Shown piece by piece: positions 61,390 through 64,000 of a DNA stretch of 64,000 nucleotides; the first letter of the stretch is position 1, and each line of letters begins with the position of its first letter. The DNA lies in the NCBI GenBank assembly GCA_012845835.1, contig JABAKD010000018.1, positions 9,277,759-9,341,758 on the forward strand, read 5' to 3'. The notes under the pieces were generated by a model that worked only from the letters and a program-made list of their open reading frames with translations, was not told the DNA's origin and did not search any database. The stretch is from Undaria pinnatifida. Taxonomy: Eukaryota; Sar; Phaeophyceae; Laminariales; Alariaceae. Position numbers and translations under genes: made by a program.

Positions 61390-61885
61390 GTTTATAACGC
61401 CTAGACTTGACAGCTGGAAACTCGTTTTTGAGGACAAATTACTTGGGATTGGTATAGGAGAAGGGGGTTTGGGGCTCTAAAGAAAGGGGTTTTTAAGAAG
61501 TCTCGAAATTCCGAAAGTGTTTGTTGCGAAAAATTGCCATGTACCTCTATAATCGTGGCAGGCGTCTCTATCGATGCTGGTACTGACGCATGCCAAGGTA
61601 GATATGTGACATCACCAACCATTGTTTTGGCCTCCTGAGGGTGGTGGGTTGAGGAGCTCCATACCTCACCTTCCCAAGACTGATTTTGAGCAAACTGAAC
61701 GTACAATTCGACCAATTCGACCAAACCCATGGCCTAGGTATATACACAAAAAAAATAGTTTTCGCAAACAGTAATCCTCCCAATAAAAAACTCACCCACA
61801 ACAACAACGCAGCTTGCAAAGATGAGTATTGACCCGAAATTCGTTGAACTCATGGCTGACGTCCTTGAAATATTTTCTATAAAAG
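61390..61885 (+). repeat. R-W unit, related flank and SINE-K core
   Basis: R-W at 61390-61500, a block shared with 935-1020 (GACTGATTTTGAGCAAACTG), then CCATGGCCTAGGTATATACA and the SINE-K core at 61808-61880. The combination suggests a larger composite element also seen in part at 1690-1912 and 27660-28050. Confidence 0.5.
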
Positions 61886-62165
61886 AACGACACTCCAATT
61901 CTCGATTTCGGATTATTACGGCTCCAGCCTCCTCATGCAGATAGTATTTGGGCGAAAAAGGGATCTACCAGGTATGTCTTTATCGTATCACACGTTTTTA
62001 CTAGTAGTATAGCGGCTTCCGGTCGGGCCAAGCGATTTTCACCGGCGGCGCTATACCCCGGCAAAAGGCACTAGACTAAAGGTCGGCAGCTCCCTGTAAC
62101 AGCAGTATTGTATTTCGGCGACGGATTAATGGCCCATCGTCCCGATAAACTGGAGGGGACTCTGA

Positions 62166-62411
62166 TTCTACGATAGCCCTCCCCCAAAATCAGCGATTTT
62201 CTTGAACGAACGTTTCATGGCTCTGCTCGACACGAGGAAGGATACTATTGAAAACAAAGTATCCATATATTTTCTTGTGTGCGGCACAAAGGTCTGTCGA
62301 TCGATGACGTCGGGGTGTCGAAGGACACCGTATCTCAGGAGATACGATCGGGAGCTGGTTGCGATCAAACCGGCGATTTTGGTAAATACTTGAGGGGGCT
62401 AGACCGTAGAA
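62166..62411. mobile_element. Element with CTACGATAGCCC ends, copy A
   Basis: The left end TTCTACGATAGCCCTCCCCC and the right end, complemented, TTCTACGGTCTAGCCCCC, resemble each other. The interior is about 88% the same as copy B by eye and includes ATATATTTTCTTGTGTGCGG and CGATGACGTCGGGGTGTCGA. Confidence 0.58.
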
Positions 62412-62937
62412 TTACTCAGGGGGCCAACACAGCCGGTGTGAAAGATGTGACCATTCAATCAGCAAAATTAAAAGTAAGTGTAGAAAAAAATGAGCTCGAT
62501 TTTTCTTGTTTCTTTTTTTTCGTTGTCGATCCAATTCCGTCGAATGGCCCATCGGGTGAACCGATTCCGATCCACAGCCGGCCGCTGCTAGAGAGATGTT
62601 GGTCTCGGGTAAGAACTACGAGCATATATCATTGCTGACATAGTGTCCGCATGAGCAGCAGAATCGGCACTGAAATGGACTGCTGACTGCTGCACGTGTT
62701 GCGCTTGCGTATCGTCCTCGTGCCATGCACGACATTGTTCCTCATCAGTTTACTGACCAAACACCAAACACTATATAAACGGTGTACCAGTGTTTCTTCG
62801 CCAGTGTAGCAGGAGGGCAGTATAGGGCCTAGGGACCGACTACTGCCATGATGCAGCCCTGGGTGGCTCTGACTCTGTACTGTGGTCACTCACAGGAGGA
62901 TCGCCTGGATGTTGTATCCCGTGCGGACTGATTCTTA

Positions 62938-63183
62938 CTACGATAGCCCCCCCCCAAACCAGCGATTTTCTTTAACGAACGAACGTTTCATCATGGCTGC
63001 TCGATACAAGAAAGGATATTTTACTGAAAACAAGTTATCCATATATTTTCTTGTGTGCGGCACAAAGGTATGTCGACCGATGACGTCGGGGTGTCGAGGG
63101 ACACCGTATTTCAGGAGATACGATCGGGAGCTGGTTTTGAAACCGGCGATTTCGATAAATAAAAGTTGGGGGGACTACCGTAG
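62938..63183. mobile_element. Element with CTACGATAGCCC ends, copy B
   Basis: Same layout as copy A, 770 bp downstream, ends CTACGATAGCCCCCC and (complemented) CTACGGTAGTCCCCCC. No transposase is encoded, so both would be non-autonomous. Confidence 0.58.
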
Positions 63184-63324
63184 AGCGACTCTACGCTGTT
63201 TGCTGCCCGCCAGATGCCTTCTTCTGACAAGAAGGCGGGGGGGGGGTAATCTCACTCAGGCGGGCTATGGCGCCATATTTTACACCAGTTAGTTTATGGT
63301 GTGACCAATGCTACGGTCTAGAGG

Positions 63325-63412
63325 GGGGTCACTGTTGTCACTGTTGTCACTGTTGTCACTGTTGTCACTGTTGTCACTGTTGTCACTGTTGTCACTGTTG
63401 TCACTGTTGTTT
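63325..63412 (+). repeat. 9-bp tandem repeat (GTTGTCACT)n, about 9 copies
   Basis: Perfect GTTGTCACT units in a row, ending GTTGTTTTGG. Confidence 0.92.
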
Positions 63413-64000
63413 TGGGCGCCTTTTTTTGCCGTAGCTCGGGATCACTCGCGCGGGTGACTCCCCTCTTCCTTTACCGTCTTAAATTGTCGTGCTGATGATG
63501 GTGCCAATTTTTTTAGCGATATATGAATCCGCAATGAACGGGGTGGTGGTAAAACAAGCCTACACTTTGCCGAAGAAATCGCTTGAAAAAAGCCTTTTTT
63601 CCGTGAGGTACACAGTAACTCCCGTGCGAGTGTCTCAAACCCGGTAGTCAAAAGAGGGGGGTATACAATAACATCATCGTACACCCCGCCCTACCCTAGT
63701 CTTGGTCGGAACAAGAAAAAACGGCTCACGAGGCCCAAGAAAATCAACAAATCTTGACGGTACACATCGACTCCAATCTACGTGATACACCGTTCGTTTC
63801 TGGGCGAACCCGGCCGTTGTCTGACCAATTCGATAGAAACGACGGCTGCCTCAACAATTTTTTGGAATGGTTTTTATTTTCGATGCGTAGTCTGATCCGG
63901 AAGCACAGCCGACCCACCCACGACTTCATGTCAGTCGATTTTTTCATATTTTGCTTTTGGGTTCACCATAAAAAAAAAGGGGACTACTGCTGTGTGACTG
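63413..64000. other. No gene seen
   Basis: Nothing beyond short open frames without splice support or recognised domains. Confidence 0.3.

Overview
The window is nuclear DNA from a eukaryote. Its genes are split by introns with GT-AG borders, are far apart, and sit in dense layers of interspersed and tandem repeats. No operons, rRNA genes, CRISPR arrays or prokaryotic signals were seen. A large stramenopile alga genome, perhaps brown-alga-like, fits the mix of an ankyrin-repeat gene with kilobase introns, a Myb/SANT-like protein and abundant short retroelements. That assignment is a low-confidence inference; nothing here is diagnostic.

Genes. (1) At 3374-3910 on the minus strand is a two-exon gene for an 89-residue single-pass membrane protein, with a decayed copy of its last exon at 2436-2813. 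(2) Diverging from it at 4090-5174 (+) is a small multi-exon gene whose joins are only partly resolved. (3) The main gene runs on the plus strand from 20296 to at least 46519, probably to about 49170. It encodes an ankyrin-repeat protein with a long low-complexity N-terminus (exons 1-2), about six ankyrin repeats (exons 3-7) and an unrecognised C-terminus (exons 8-12). Introns range from about 50 bp to 9 kb. (4) A weak two-exon candidate lies at 50807-51421 (-). (5) At 53985-58942 (+) is a clear four-exon gene for a 466-residue Myb/SANT-like DNA-binding protein with coiled-coil ends.

Layout. 1-2.4 kb: repeats. 2.4-5.2 kb: the divergent gene pair. 5.2-8 kb: a decayed coding region and a nested inverted duplication. 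8-20 kb: retroelement copies, a 43-bp minisatellite, a tRNA-like array and two copies of a 540-bp repeat. 20-49 kb: the ankyrin gene with repeats in its introns. 49-54 kb: palindromic repeats, a terminal-inverted-repeat element and the minus-strand candidate. 54-59 kb: the SANT gene. 59-64 kb: more repeats and a pair of terminal-inverted-repeat elements.

The most notable theme is duplication and decay of exons inside genes. Truncated copies of ankyrin exon 3 stand in a row in intron 2, each behind its own poly-C tract. Eroded copies of exon 6 follow the real one. The last exon of the membrane-protein gene is duplicated with its splice acceptor lost. A second theme is retroelement families whose borders can be read directly from target-site duplications of 6, 9 and 15 bp. 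A third is a repeat family ending in a C homopolymer that lies next to several of the C-rich tracts before ankyrin exons.
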